Positions 34,688 through 45,227 of a DNA stretch of 64,000 bases are shown here, in pieces. The notes under the pieces were generated by a model. It did not search any database. It was not told the origin of the DNA and saw only the letters and a program-made list of their open reading frames with translations. Every line of letters begins with the position of its first letter. Within the stretch, counting starts at the first letter, position 1. The position numbers were made by a program, and so were the translations under genes. Where the stretch lies: NCBI GenBank assembly GCA_019400425.1, contig JAFREE010000079.1, positions 1 to 64,000 on the forward strand. The letters run 5' to 3'. The DNA is from Hymenochaete sp. R1. Lineage: Eukaryota > Basidiomycota > Agaricomycetes > Hymenochaetales > Hymenochaetaceae.

Positions 34688-35468
34688 ATGCCCTTTCACT
34701 TCGTCTGCGACCCGTGCGGACTCGACTTTCACTCCGCCAGGAGCCTACAGGAGCATGATCTCGAACAACATGAAGGATTTCGTATGTCTTACTCCTTTCG
34801 CTCTGTGTCTTGTATCTGATCTATCAATATCCAGAACAAGTCACTTCACGAACATCACGAGCATCTGCTCGCCCCAATCGACGTCAAGGACCTAAAAGTA
34901 GTGCACTCGCATCTCAAGCGCAATCACAGATCACGCGCTCCCGCAACCTGCTTCTTTTCAGGGGACAGATAGTCTCACGGAGAGTCTGCCGTCCGTGCTC
35001 TGAACGAGAACAAGGAAAGTTATTCTTCCTAGACATCCTCAACTACTTCGAGGAGGCCGACCCATTATGCGATTGTGCGGGACAAAAAGGATCTTTACCG
35101 TCGTCGACCTCGCTCGAATTCCACGTCCCCATACTCGTGTTCGGTAGCGAGGAAATGGATATCCTTCGAAGGTGGATTTGGAGCGGGGAGGGGTTGCCTG
35201 AATTGGAGGTCCCGGGAGAAGAAGGAAGAGGATTCGAATGCAAAATCTGTTTTGAGGAGCCAGATGAAGTACTGAGTCTACCTTGCGGGCATCTATTCTG
35301 TACTTTGTACGTTGCTCTTTCTTATTCCGGTCTCTATGTTTGCTAATAATTGATCTTGGGTTTACGAGTAGATGCATCGCAACTTCGCTGGAGAGGAAAA
35401 GCGCCTGTCCGCTTTGCCGGGATCGGGCATCCCTTAACGACCTCCGTCGTGTATTTATAGACACCTAG
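34688..35468 (+). CDS. C2H2-RING protein, family member 1
   Basis: Three exons (34688-34781, 34835-35306, 35372-35468) give 220 aa. One C2H2-like finger opens the protein (FVCDPCGLDF...H...H, residues 5-28). A basic linker with an extra Cys-rich patch (RRVCRPCSE...LCDCAG) follows. A C3HC4 RING ends it: CKIC, LPCGH, FCTLC and CPLC, at about residues 166-206. Intron 2 splits the RING in phase 2 immediately before the sixth ligand, and the last exon is 97 nt, as in other family members. RING fingers of this type recruit E2 enzymes for ubiquitin transfer, so an E3 ligase is inferred. Substrate and partners are unknown. It is the smallest member. Confidence 0.82.
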
Positions 35469-35786
35469 AACGTGTTTCTCCTTATCTAACACGTGTTCTC
35501 GCTGCCCGAATATGGCTCTAAGGTGCATAAAACAAAGAAACGGTGATACCGAGACTGGCGAAAGGAGTCTAACTGGCGGGGCTTTGGGCGCTGAATCCGC
35601 TCTTCTATTACTCCGCTCGAAGTCGATCGTCCAATGCAACAAAACGCGTGTGTCCAATATTGACAATCTTGTTATAGCGCTGATATCACCTCACACAACA
35701 AAGCCATTCGAAATCAGACCACATTGGATAACTTTCGACACCAGAGCACTCTCGACGAATAGTCCCCTCGCAAGTCTAGCCTCAAC
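35469..35786. other. Spacer between family members 1 and 2
   Basis: 318 bp; no separate gene seen. Should hold the promoter of member 2. Confidence 0.5.
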
Positions 35787-36705
35787 ATGCCAGTGCTCTA
35801 TCGATTCGTATGCGAAACGTGCAAACTCGGGTTTCTCAGCAAAGACAGCTTTCGTCTTCACAATCTCGAACATGCACCAGAACGCCGTCATGGTCTACGT
35901 GAGCTGTCCGAACTGACATTCGCATCGTATGCGGCTGCACTGCAGCGAACAAAACCGTCGAGCACCGTCGTTTCCGCACTTCGGACGACTGTATCGTCAC
36001 CCACGTTCCTTTGTGATGATGATTTCCCAGACGCTTTACCGGTCGACCGCTCGAAGGTGTCGGCTTCGACGTCGTCGCCTACAATCACCATGTCGAGATC
36101 CTGGAGCAACATCTTAGGAAGCCCTCCCGCAGCTTCCTCTACCGCATCCTCACCCTCACCCCCAACAACATCCCCATCTGCTAATTCCACGGTCGCGTTG
36201 CCCAGCAGAAAACGCCCAAAGCCTTCTGTAGCATCTTTAAAGAATCCAATCTTGGGTAGCGCATGGTCCAAAGGTCCGCCAGGCATACGGAATCCAAGCG
36301 TCAAGAGCGATACGAGAAAGCCCAGTACTAGTGTCAGTACACCCAGCTCAACACAACTAATAACTCTCGACGCCTCCGATCTCTCGAAGCTCGAGTCAAT
36401 GTGGGACGATATCAGCCCGGCTCCCGCCCCGACCCAAGATCCAGCGAAAACAAAGACGTTCGAGTGTAAAATCTGTTATGAGAAATCATCGGATGTGTCG
36501 AGCCTCGTGTGTGGACACATCTTCTGTACGCCGTACGTTCTGTTTTCCTTTTCTCCGGTAATTATTTTTGCTGATATTGATTGATTTTTTGGTATGGGTG
36601 CGCTTTAGGTGCATTACAAGCTCGTTAGAGCAGAGGAGGGCTTGTCCATTCTGCAGGAACTATGCCTGCGCCAAGGACCTTCGTCGTATTTACGTGGATT
36701 CTTAG
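35787..36705 (+). CDS. C2H2-RING protein, family member 2
   Basis: Two exons (35787-36532, 36609-36705) give 280 aa. One N-terminal C2H2 finger (FVCETCKLGF...H...H) is close in sequence to that of member 1. A long Ser/Pro/Thr-rich, probably disordered linker (about residues 40-215) follows. The RING is CKIC, VCGH, FCTPC and CPFC, at about residues 226-266, split in phase 2 at CTP|C, with a 97-nt final exon ending DLRRIYVDS. Members 1 and 2 are head-to-tail duplicates. Putative E3 ubiquitin ligase; location and targets unknown. Confidence 0.85.
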
Positions 36706-36947
36706 ACGAATAACGGTGATTGTGAAAAAAAGGGACTTTTAAAGTGTTTATACGTGTTACAATGTATAAGAACAAATTCGTGATACAATCGATGCGTGAG
36801 TGGCCAAAGCCAAGCTCGGTTACTAATTTTACACGGACAAGAAGGGAAGATTGTTCGCAGTTCTCCTACTTTAAAACGAAATGAGCCACCTCGTGGATAA
36901 AGTTACGACTACGAGCAAACACTCACTACTAGTACTTCATCAACGAT

Positions 36948-37796
36948 TTACTCGAAAGCGAGTTCCGGATCAAACAGATCTTTGTACCTTCCCTTGACCT
37001 TTCGCGGCGCTCGACGAGGAATATGGCTTTGGTCCGAGAATGTTAACAGGCCACTCGTATACGACGACCGCCTTTCGTTCTTCTTCGCCTTCAACCCCAC
37101 GCTCCCATTTTCAAACACTTCAGCCACTTTTGATATGCGATCGACCTTCTGTTCGAATTCAAGCTCGACCTCTTCGTGAGTCCTCATAGCAAGCTCTCGG
37201 AGCCTAAAACAATGCGCAAATTTGTGGTGGCACAGATCACATCGGAACGCAGTCGCCGATCCAAAGCTTGTCTGCATTTCGGTTATGTATGGCTTGTAGT
37301 TGGGTTCGAAGTGAGGGTTGCAGGTATCGCAATAGCGTTCGAACAAGGCTGTTTGAGAATGGTTGTCAGGCCGTTGGGAGAGTGTCTTTGGGTCAATCCC
37401 GATAGACTCGTGATCGCCGTGTATTACGGCTGCTGGTAGGGCTCTACCATGCTTTGCAGCGCAATGTTCAGGAACGTTTTTGAATAAACGAGGACAAAAT
37501 GGGCATGGGGATTTGGTATTCGTCGGTGGGGGACGCTCGGGCAGCTCTGACTTTGACTCGGAGCAGGTCTGGTCGCCCGCGTTGCGATACAGTGATAGTA
37601 CGTTGTCGATAATCGCATTTGGGTGGTTGGCGCGAAAGTGGTCCTCAATGTCCACATAGCAGAAGTTCTCGCAGCATGGGCACGAGTCGCCTTGTTTAAG
37701 CCTCTTCTGCTTCAGCGCGTTCTGTTTCGTTTTCGTTCGTTTTTTCTTCGGCTGTTCCTTCGTTTGCTCATGATTTCGTGACTTCTTTTTACCCAT
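36948..37796 (-). CDS. C2H2 protein without RING, family member 3
   Basis: Single exon of 282 aa. It starts MGKKKSRN and a Lys-rich tract. Finger-like units follow: SCPCCENF...H...H, SPCPFCPRLF...H...H, YCDTCNPHF and FRCDLCHHKF...H. There is no RING. The C-terminus carries a basic motif shared only with member 5: ERRSSYTSG, then HIPRRAPRKVKGRYKDLFDP. The first two fingers are of the same CPxC...EHCAAKH type found at the N-termini of the RING members, so it is a split or truncated relative. It lies 3' of member 4 on the same strand, the same order as the 5/6 pair. Function unknown; nuclear or nucleic-acid binding is plausible from the charge. Confidence 0.75.
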   Translation of the reverse strand: MGKKKSRNHEQTKEQPKKKRTKTKQNALKQKRLKQGDSCPCCENFCYVDIEDHFRANHPNAIIDNVLSLYRNAGDQTCSESKSELPERPPPTNTKSPCPFCPRLFKNVPEHCAAKHGRALPAAVIHGDHESIGIDPKTLSQRPDNHSQTALFERYCDTCNPHFEPNYKPYITEMQTSFGSATAFRCDLCHHKFAHCFRLRELAMRTHEEVELEFEQKVDRISKVAEVFENGSVGLKAKKNERRSSYTSGLLTFSDQSHIPRRAPRKVKGRYKDLFDPELAFE

Positions 37797-38317
37797 GATT
37801 GAGCAGAGACTGAGGAACGATTAGTCTGAAGGTCGGAGGGTTACGTCGCAGAAAGACGGATTGGATGGGGCTGAGGTCCCTGTGGGCATTGATAGCAGGA
37901 GAAAGCGAGATGTAAAGTCGAATTTTAGTATAGACGCCCACGGCGTAAAGATAACGGACCAGCAGATCCATCAACCATCCACCTTGCTTCTGCCCGAGAA
38001 ACCCCATGATTCGCCACCTGTTGCGCCTGGCAGTCCTTATCCATCCCTTTTTGAGCCCTCAATTTCCCAGTGGATAAGCGCCCGTGCCTTGCTCCTTTCC
38101 TGGACTGAGTTCGTGGTAAAGGGTCGTCCACATGCGTTCGTTCCTCGAGGCGAGCTCCCCCGTTTCCCGCAATGAACGTGTTCGACACTCCAATCGAAAA
38201 TGGATCAAGAAAGAGAGAGAGAGGGAAAATAGAAAGAAAAATAAAATATACAAGTTTCGTATGAAGAAGGAAAGTCCAAAACTGTTAAAGAAACGGAAAT
38301 CATCGCTCAATACTTCT
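37797..38317. promoter_or_regulatory. Upstream region of member 3 with the conserved leader block
   Basis: On the minus strand this contains a block conserved in front of members 5 and 6: GCGCAACAGGTG, then CATGGGG, then GGGCAGAAGCAAGG, then TGGGCGTCTATA (37929-37940). The block could be a core promoter or a short upstream reading frame (MGFLGQKQGG...). No other gene seen. Confidence 0.55.
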
Positions 38318-39887
38318 TCAAAGCGAGAAGTAAACCCGGCGCAAGTCGTTCGACAACGATAGTTTGCGACATATTGGACAAATCGATTTCTGCGCGTGAG
38401 CAAGCTTAATGCACCTAAGGGCGAGTAAGTGATTAACCACGTATGATGGATGGGGGCTGGGGGTGAATGACTTACGGCGTGCAAAAGACGTGCCCGCAAG
38501 AGGTTGAGCTGAGTTCATTGCCTTGCTCAAAACAGAGCGGACACGTGTATCCTTCCTTTGAGCCACCGACAGTCTGAGGCCCATTCAGATGGCGTGTCTC
38601 TTTCCCCTTCCCCTTTGCATTATTTGGAGTCGATACATTGGTAGATGGTGGGGGTGATTTATAAATTTCTGCCCGGGGAAATTTAGCGTCGAAGTCTTCG
38701 TCATCCAAAGTATCAAGGAAATCCTGGACATCGCCATCCGGAACGACAAGAAGAGTTGGATTGCTCGGAAAAAGATCGCTCGGATGGGCCATTCCTCCAC
38801 TCTGGCTCAAGCTCGATTCAGAGCCTGAACCGGTAGACGCAACATCGATAGGGGGGTCAATTTGAAGGTGCAGATCGGGGTCGTCCTTGTGGGATGGGTG
38901 GTTTGCAAGATGAGTGTAAAGCCCATTGAACGATTTAAAGACTCTCGAGCACCCACGACACGAGTTCGGATGAACTATTGTCGAGAAATGTGATTCCAGA
39001 GATTCCGACAGTGAAAAAAATAGATCGCAATGAGCGCAATACCGTCTCCGGCCTGTAATAGTTGTATGCTTTTGTTTGAATCCATGGATCCTCATCGCAG
39101 CGTCACAGCTAAGCCTTTGTGGGCATTCCAGGCATTGAACATGTGGCTCGGGTGCGTGTAAGGCTGTTTGCGAGGACTGTGGGCTGACCACAGAATTGGA
39201 TACTATGCGTTCCGAGCCGTTCCCAACGTGATGGCGGGCTGCAGTATGTGTTTCGAGACCACCAGCTATCACATACGTGATATCACAGTTATGACATGTG
39301 AAAGAATGCTTTGAGAGTTCATGAGCTTGAGGTCCATTAATATTAGGATCCGAAACGATGCGTGAACATCGAGAGCAGAAGAATTGGTTCTGCGAGTTCT
39401 GCGAATCCTCACAATGAGTAGGTCTGACCGTGACATTTGGGATAGAGGAGAGGCTTGCACTGTTCTAGAAATCGTTGCGTTGATATTCCAAATTTATAGA
39501 AGTACAAAAAAATTGCCTCACTTGATTTGAAGACGAGTTCAAAGCTGGTTGCCAGTGTGGACTTTGTAGAGTGACCCTGCGCCGGAGGGCAATCGACATC
39601 GACGTTGAGCCCGGCGAATCCGCCGTGGAGTGTACAAGTAAATGCTGTTCAAGAATATCGGATGTTGGGTACTCGAGCCCGCACATCATACATGTAAATC
39701 GATGCATCGTGTCATTATGCTCTCGACGCCCGGTAGTGGTAACAATGACACGTTCACAATAATTGCAGTAAAACGACTCGCAGAAACTCCCGGCTCTGTT
39801 TGTACCGACAGCTGGATGTTTAGCCGCACAGTGCGCCTCAAGGTTTTTGAGGCCTGTTCGTGGACAGTATGGGCAGCTTGTGCTCAT
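38318..39887 (-). CDS. C2H2-RING protein, family member 4
   Basis: Three exons (39887-39522, 39464-38476, 38414-38318) give 483 aa, the longest member. Finger-like units in order: CPYC...EAHCAAKH (residues 5-24), FYCNYCE...H...H, FTCMMCGLEY...H...H, FFCSRCSRIV, FTCHNCDITY...H...H, VQCLECPQRL...H...H, YCAHCDLFF...H...H and NSCRGCSRVF...H. A spacer with DxxLDDEDFDAKFPRAEI precedes the RING: CPLC, SCGH, FCTPC and CPIC, at about residues 429-470. The phase-2 intron at CTP|C and the 97-nt last exon are conserved. An in-frame extension to 39950 exists, but family alignment favours the Met at 39887. Putative E3 ubiquitin ligase with a multi-finger recognition part. Confidence 0.85.
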
Positions 39888-40743
39888 CCCTGAAAAAAGA
39901 GAGCAAAACGTTGATGCAGGAGTTGAAGGTAGAGGAACAAGATGTTCCAATCAAAACTATCACGTTTTCACCTCTTATCGGAGTCGGTAAATTCCGAAGG
40001 CTGGCCCATGCGGATCCCACGCTTTCACATACATGTACGTGCTCTGGTGAATGAAAGAGAAGTTCTCTACACGGAGTTTAGAAGGAAGAGAGGATAGGCG
40101 CCCATGCGCCGATTGCAAAGAAAATAGTGCCGATCATTCATTCCATTTTAAGCGCCGAGCGGTTTAAGCGTCCCTTTCTTTTCACTCGATACACTGCACT
40201 GCGGCTCCCGAGTTCAGCCATGGGCCCCTCAGATGGGTAGCAGAACCATCATATGTGATAGACATATCGTACTCAATCAAAAAAGTTTATGGATGTTTCG
40301 GAAATGGGAAGATCAAACCTGCACGGGAAGATGTTCCTCCCTTTCGATGGCACACTTTTTTTAAAGCATCAAAAGCCCCCGCGCGGTAGACTTGTAGAGG
40401 TGTTATGACGAGCACCGCGAAGGATCCCGTACTTCCCAATCACTTTCTCCCGTCTATATTACTCGTCTAGCCTTTGGAACAAGTTGTATCACCCTCACCC
40501 ACTGGCAGTTCCTCCAATCGACGTCGAGGTAGCAGGTATGCCTGCGCGAAGGATCTTCGTTATATTTACGTGCGTTTTTAGAGCTAGCGTGTTACAAGGT
40601 GCAAGAACAAATTCGTAATACAATCGATGCGTGAGTCGCCAAAGCCAAGCTTGGTTACTACTTTTACACGGCCAAGAAGGGAAGATCGTTCGCAGTTCTC
40701 CTACTTTACAACAAATTGAGCCACCTTGTAGATAGACATTCGA
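39888..40743. other. Intergenic region with a conserved upstream element and a duplication junction
   Basis: The right side near member 4 has the family motif TAGGCGCCCA (40095-40104; TGGGCGCCTA on the gene strand). The left part, about 40590-40743, matches 36760-36930 downstream of member 2, so it is part of a duplicated segment. No intact gene. Confidence 0.65.
40500..40583 (+). pseudogene. Stranded 3' tail of a RING gene
   Basis: The stretch around GCCTGCGCGAAGGATCTTCG and the following TATTTACGTG closely matches the last codons of member 2 (36664-36696), but the RING and everything upstream are missing. Its position relative to member 5 equals that of the real tail relative to member 3. 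It marks the left edge of the duplicated unit rather than an active gene. Confidence 0.7.
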
Positions 40744-41616
40744 CTACGAGCGGAAACTCACTACTTCGTCAACCATTCGCTCAAAGGCAAATTCCGGATC
40801 AAACAGGTCTTTGTACCTTCCCTTAACCTTTCGCGATGATCGATGAGGAATATGGTTTTGGTCCGGGAATGGGAACGATGAACCACTCGCATACGACGAC
40901 CGTCTTTCGTTCTTCTTCACTTTCAACTCGCCTTTCTTATCCTTCGATTCGTCACCTAGCTTCAACGGAAAAACAATTTTCTCGGGCCGTTTACGCCCTC
41001 GACTGCTTCTATCCCCCTCATTATCATGCCACACCCGAACATGCGCCTGTACCTTGCATTGGCCCTCGAACTTCATACAACAGTATACGCACCGCACCCC
41101 GGAAAACGTCCACGCTAATTTGTGCATATGGAGGCGAATTTTAGTCGTGAAATGGCGATCACAAAGCGCACAGTAAGGTCTCTCTGCGGCCGGTGTCGGA
41201 TGATATGTGTGCGATGGAAAGGTTGCTTTCTCATTGATCCATAAGATCCCGAGATGACTCCCAGAACGAGAATCGGAGGTGGATCCGGAATCGGAATGGG
41301 AGCTCGTGCTTGTGGAGAAGCTACTGATGGCTGTCCGTGGACTGTTCGAAGGCGTATTATTACCCGTATGATTAATGGCACAGTGTCGAGGCACGTCGTT
41401 GAACCACCGGAAACAATGCGGGCAGGGAGACCTGACAGAGGTCGGAGAAGACGAGACGAAGCAAGTCGGTTTGCCGTCCATGTAGTACAGCGGGTACTTG
41501 ATGTATTCAAGTACGTGTTTCTTGAGAAGGTGCTCCTCGACGTCTGGGACGTATCGATCGCAACACGGGCACCGCTTCCGTTGTTTCTGACCTTTCTTTT
41601 GTTTCTTCTTGCCCAT
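40744..41616 (-). CDS. C2H2 protein without RING, family member 5
   Basis: Single exon of 290 aa from the Met at 41616 (MGKKKQKKGQKQRKR), which corresponds to the start of member 3. Finger-like units: CPCCDRYV...H...H, CPHCFRWF...H...H, YCALCDRHF...H...H and VRCVYCCMKF...H...H. The C-terminal motif ERRSSYASG...HIPHRSSRKVKGRYKDLFDPEFAF is nearly the same as in member 3, with an extension MVDEVVSFRS. There is no RING. The frame is open upstream to 41925, but that extension overlaps the conserved leader block and is less likely to be translated as part of this protein. It is the duplicate of member 3. Function unknown. Confidence 0.75.
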   Translation of the reverse strand: MGKKKQKKGQKQRKRCPCCDRYVPDVEEHLLKKHVLEYIKYPLYYMDGKPTCFVSSSPTSVRSPCPHCFRWFNDVPRHCAINHTGNNTPSNSPRTAISSFSTSTSSHSDSGSTSDSRSGSHLGILWINEKATFPSHTYHPTPAAERPYCALCDRHFTTKIRLHMHKLAWTFSGVRCVYCCMKFEGQCKVQAHVRVWHDNEGDRSSRGRKRPEKIVFPLKLGDESKDKKGELKVKKNERRSSYASGSSFPFPDQNHIPHRSSRKVKGRYKDLFDPEFAFERMVDEVVSFRS

Positions 41617-42114
41617 CGGTGCGCTGTGGTGGATGTGAGGTGAGCTCGAGGATCGAAGAGACGCTGCGAAGAAACTGAAGTCTCTGTCACTGGTCAGACT
41701 TGGATTTACAAAGGGTCCTGATAGGAGAAGAGCCGTGGAGGCAGGATATATGCGAGGACTAGGACGAGTTACCCCCGTGTTGTTATAGACGCCCATGCCA
41801 TAAAGATAAAGGTCCAACAAGTAATTTGGAGCTCCGCCTTGCTTCTGCCCGAGAACTCCCATAAATCCGTCACCTGTTGCGCACAGAAGCCCCAATTCGT
41901 CTTTATCCACACCCTGTTTTTCCAAGTGAGGAAGCGCTTGATTTCCTGAATTGGTTTCTTGTGAACGATCGTCCGCGCAAGCTCCTCAAGGCAATTTTCC
42001 CCTCCTTCAACATAAACGTGTTTGATGCTTCACAAAAATGAACCAAAGAAGAGTGAGAATACAATAATACAAGTTTTTTGAAAGATCGAAATGGGGAAAA
42101 AATATGAAGACCGT
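41617..42114. promoter_or_regulatory. Upstream region of member 5 with the conserved leader block
   Basis: Minus strand: GTGCGCAACAGGTGACGG, TTATGGGAG, CTCGGGCAGAAGCAAGG and TGGGCGTCTATA (41784-41795), in the same order as in front of member 3. The remaining part separates member 5 from the 3' end of member 6. Confidence 0.55.
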
Positions 42115-43228
42115 TCAAAGTGAAAAGTAAATCCGGCGCAAATCGTTCGCCATCGATAGTTTGCGACATAATGGACAGATATATTTCCGTGCGTGAGCAA
42201 GCTTGATACACCTGCGAAGAGGATCAACAACTTATATCAATCTCGTTATAGTCGAATTGATAAGAGATGGGCTTACGGTGTACAAAAGACATGGCCGCAG
42301 GATGTCGCGCTGAGATCTGTGCCTTGTTCGAAACAGAGAGGGCATGTGTAGCCTTCTTCCGGTCCACCGACTCGCGTCTTTGGTATAGAGGATTCCTTTG
42401 ATTTCCCCTTTCCGACAACGTCACTCGAGAGTGAGGAAGTGGTACAAGGAGCACTGGACTTTTGAACTTCTGCCGGAGGGAACAAGGAGTCGAATTCGCC
42501 GTCGTCTAACGATGTAATATATTCGTTCGTGAGGGTACTCGAAACTCCTTGTCCCGCGATATAAGGTGTTGTGGGCGCTTTAAACGTGAAAATGGAAGAT
42601 TCGGATTTCCCAAATTGATAGGAAGGGCTGTCCTTCGTGCCCCAGCCGGAGACACTGGGTTCAGTGCCCCAGCCGGAGACACTGGGTTCAGCGCTCCAAC
42701 CGAGACCAGCTGCTGATGGGGCGCTGGGCCCACAGTCACTGTGACGGTTATTGGACGACGAAATGCAAAGATGAATGCCTGGATCATTCCTGTGTATCTT
42801 GCTCGAATTGAGATGATGGTAGAGTCCGGGAAGGGTATTGAAAGACTTCCGACATGAAGTGCATCGAGTTGAGTGCGCATTGGTATGTGCCTTGCGGATT
42901 TTTACATCTGATAGTTGTTTATCGCAGTGTGGACATAGCTTCTTATTGTGAGCTGCAAAGACGTGTATTTTCAGGCCGGCGTGGGAAGTGAATCTCCGTG
43001 GGCATTCTTTGCACTTTACTTGACCAACTCGACCTGCAGTCACTGGTGCAGACTGGGAAGAAATAACTAAGTTATTAAGATCTGAATGGCAATGTGAGTA
43101 ATATTTTTTTTCAATTGCCTGGGCTACAAACTGGGCAACCACTCACTTGGGTGTTTCGCTGCGCAGTGAGCAGTAACGTTTGCGAAAGTGCGTGCGCAGT
43201 GTGGGCATTGCGTCTTTCCCAGCCTCAT
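42115..43228 (-). CDS. C2H2-RING protein, family member 6 (shortened)
   Basis: Three exons (43228-43147, 43066-42277, 42211-42115) give 322 aa. The start MRLGKTQCPHCARTF...AHCAAKH is the usual first finger. The middle fingers present in member 4 are missing, and exon 2 begins directly with the KCKECPRRF...H...H block, then LCPHCDKQL...H and TRCTSCRKSF...H. A linker contains a tandem duplication (SVSGWGTEP, SVSGWGTKD). The RING is CPLC, SCGH, FCTPC and CPLC, at about residues 268-309, with the phase-2 intron at CTP|C and a 97-nt last exon. It is the duplicate of member 4 with an internal loss. Putative E3 ligase. Confidence 0.83.
42622..42675. repeat. In-frame tandem repeat inside member 6
   Basis: Two adjacent near-identical copies of a unit starting CCCAGCCGGAGACACTGGGT, in phase with the reading frame. 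They encode two copies of a Ser-Gly-Trp-Gly peptide, so replication slippage has changed the linker length. Confidence 0.8.
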
Positions 43229-44234
43229 TGATAAAGGCGGCGAACTTGAAGCCAAGCTCGCAGCTAGAGCTATGACAGAGTGACTTTGGCGAAAAAAGTG
43301 GGATGGAGGAGGAAGCAGACGCCGTGTCCGATAGCAGCGCGCAAAAGATGTGAGGGGACGCAACGGAGCAAAGAGTGGTTGTCGTTCAAATCAGTGTAAA
43401 CAATCATAGATATACCATGCCCATGCCATAAGGATAGAGTACTAGTCCGACGCCGCCCTTGAGTTCTTTGCCCTGCTTCTGGCCGCAAAGCCCCATGACC
43501 CGTTACCTCGCCTCGTGCGCCTGGCGGCTCCCATCTTCCTCTTTTACACCCACGATTTCCCACCAGATAAGCGCCTGCATCTTCTCAGCAACTTAAGTTG
43601 TTTGATCGGTGAAGAGACTATTGGCGGACGAAGATCTTAATGCAAGGCTACTAGTATATTCCTCCATAATGAGGATTTGATTGGTGATTGGAAGAGGGTG
43701 AGAAAAACAGGATGTAGGTAGAGAGGGAAGATGAACAATATTAATTACAGCCTGAAGGCACGAGTCCCTAAGATTAATTACGTAAGCCTCTTTTTTTTGG
43801 GCGTATCGACGGGCGCTTCGTATGTTCGACTTTCACGTTCTCCTTCCACTGAATCCAGATCATCGCTTTTCCATCGTCGCTCACCGCGAGGCCTGTATCC
43901 TTTTCGTACAACTGGGGCTTATCATTTTTCACAGCGAAAAGGTAGATATGGATAGGCTACTGAAGTTTGAAAGGCATGTGTGTGGACGAAGAAAGGACAT
44001 GAAAGAAGAACTTCTTTCGGACAGCCTTTCCGCGTCGCTGGTCTCTACAGAAGCACCGGCCAAGTGAAATTGGCAAGGGAGGCGCCATTAGTATCACTGA
44101 ATGAGTGCGTGTTTTCATTGTGATCCAAACATGTTGGGCAAGTCACTCAATTTAAACGAGGATGTAGTCGCTCGCTTTCAGCATCTACGACCCCCTCGCG
44201 CCTCTGTCATATACTGTACATTGCGGACGTTAAA
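43229..44234. other. Intergenic region between divergent members 6 and 7
   Basis: The minus strand at 43420-43510 has a third, more diverged copy of the leader block (CATGGGGCTTTG, GGCCAGAAGCAGGG). The plus strand has a poly-T/GGGCGTATCG sequence near 43790-43806, which may be the related element for member 7. No gene seen. Confidence 0.5.
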
Positions 44235-45227
44235 ATGGGCCAGCCTCAGTCTACCACGGCTCATCATTGCCCGCACTGCTCCGGAAGTGACGACCACAGC
44301 GCACAAACACCATCTAGACAGCATACATTCTACTGTGCCCAGTGCTCATGCACCGTCTGGGATCCGAGCGGTCCTCGCGCCCATCATGACTCTGTTCATT
44401 GTCACAATTGTAGCAAGTGTGGCGAAGAGTTTACAACGATCGACGGTCTGAAAAACCATACCGCAATTAAGCACGTCGATAGACCCTCTAACAATCCCGC
44501 GCGTGGAGATTTCGAACGTGTAGAACGGACTTCAGCACATCCACCCACACCCGCACCCACACCTACATCGGCATCAGCGCCAGCACCAACGCCCGTTCCT
44601 CCGTGGAGAACGTCTCAGTCTCGAGTCCGGTGCTCTGAGTGCAGTCGACCGTTCACCTGCGATGCCGCTCTCCGAATCCACTCGTTCAAAATCGGCCATT
44701 CTAATAGGCCCAAGGGCCCAAACTGTCCGCACTGCCAAATGACTTTCGAACAAAACGATCAACTCGTGGCGCATTACAACTCTGTACCCCATCCGACGGC
44801 CTGTCTTCAATGCAACAAGTCGTTCGGCTCCATTCCGAGCCTCTACGCTCACCTCGCCAACCTCAAAGCGCACGAGAACGACCCCAACATTCATCTCCAA
44901 ATCGGCCCAATAAATAACGTCGATCCCTGGCGTAGCCACCCAGCCCCAACCAGGTCTGAGCAGAGAAGCGCCGACTCGCACTCGCAGGGAGGCTATACAT
45001 GTCCGATCTGTCATGAGAAAAAGGTCGACTTGAGCTCTACGACATGTGGGCATATCTTCTGTACACCGTAAGTCGTCTTTTCCTTCGTTGCTTTTCGGGG
45101 TTTGAAAATAGAGCTGATTATGAGGGAAAGGTGCATTCGACGGGACGTAGAGGAGAGGTCGGAGTGCTGTCTTTGTCGTCAGACGCTGTCGTTGGAGAAT
45201 TTGCATCCTATCCATCTCTCCCTCTAA
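44235..45227 (+). CDS. C2H2-RING protein, family member 7
   Basis: Two exons (44235-45067, 45131-45227) give 309 aa. The start MGQPQSTT fits the N-myristoylation pattern (Gly2, Ser6). Finger-like units: HCPHCSGS (damaged; lacks the His pair), FYCAQCSCTV...H...H, CSKCGEEF...H...H, VRCSECSRPF...H...H, NCPHCQMTF...H...H and ACLQCNKSF...H. A Pro/Ala/Thr-rich tract lies at about residues 98-118. The RING is CPIC, TCGH, FCTPC and CCLC, at about residues 254-296, with the conserved phase-2 intron and a 97-nt last exon. The C-terminal tail (NLHPIHLSL) differs from other members. It is the only member of the right half on the plus strand, so it has been inverted. Confidence 0.85.

Noticed and set aside
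39888..39950. N-terminal extension of member 4
   Set aside because: In frame, but other members begin within a few residues of the first CPxC, so the Met at 39887 fits better.
41617..41925. N-terminal extension of member 5
   Set aside because: It is in frame, but it covers the leader block conserved as non-coding upstream DNA of member 3, and the family start MGKKK is at 41616.
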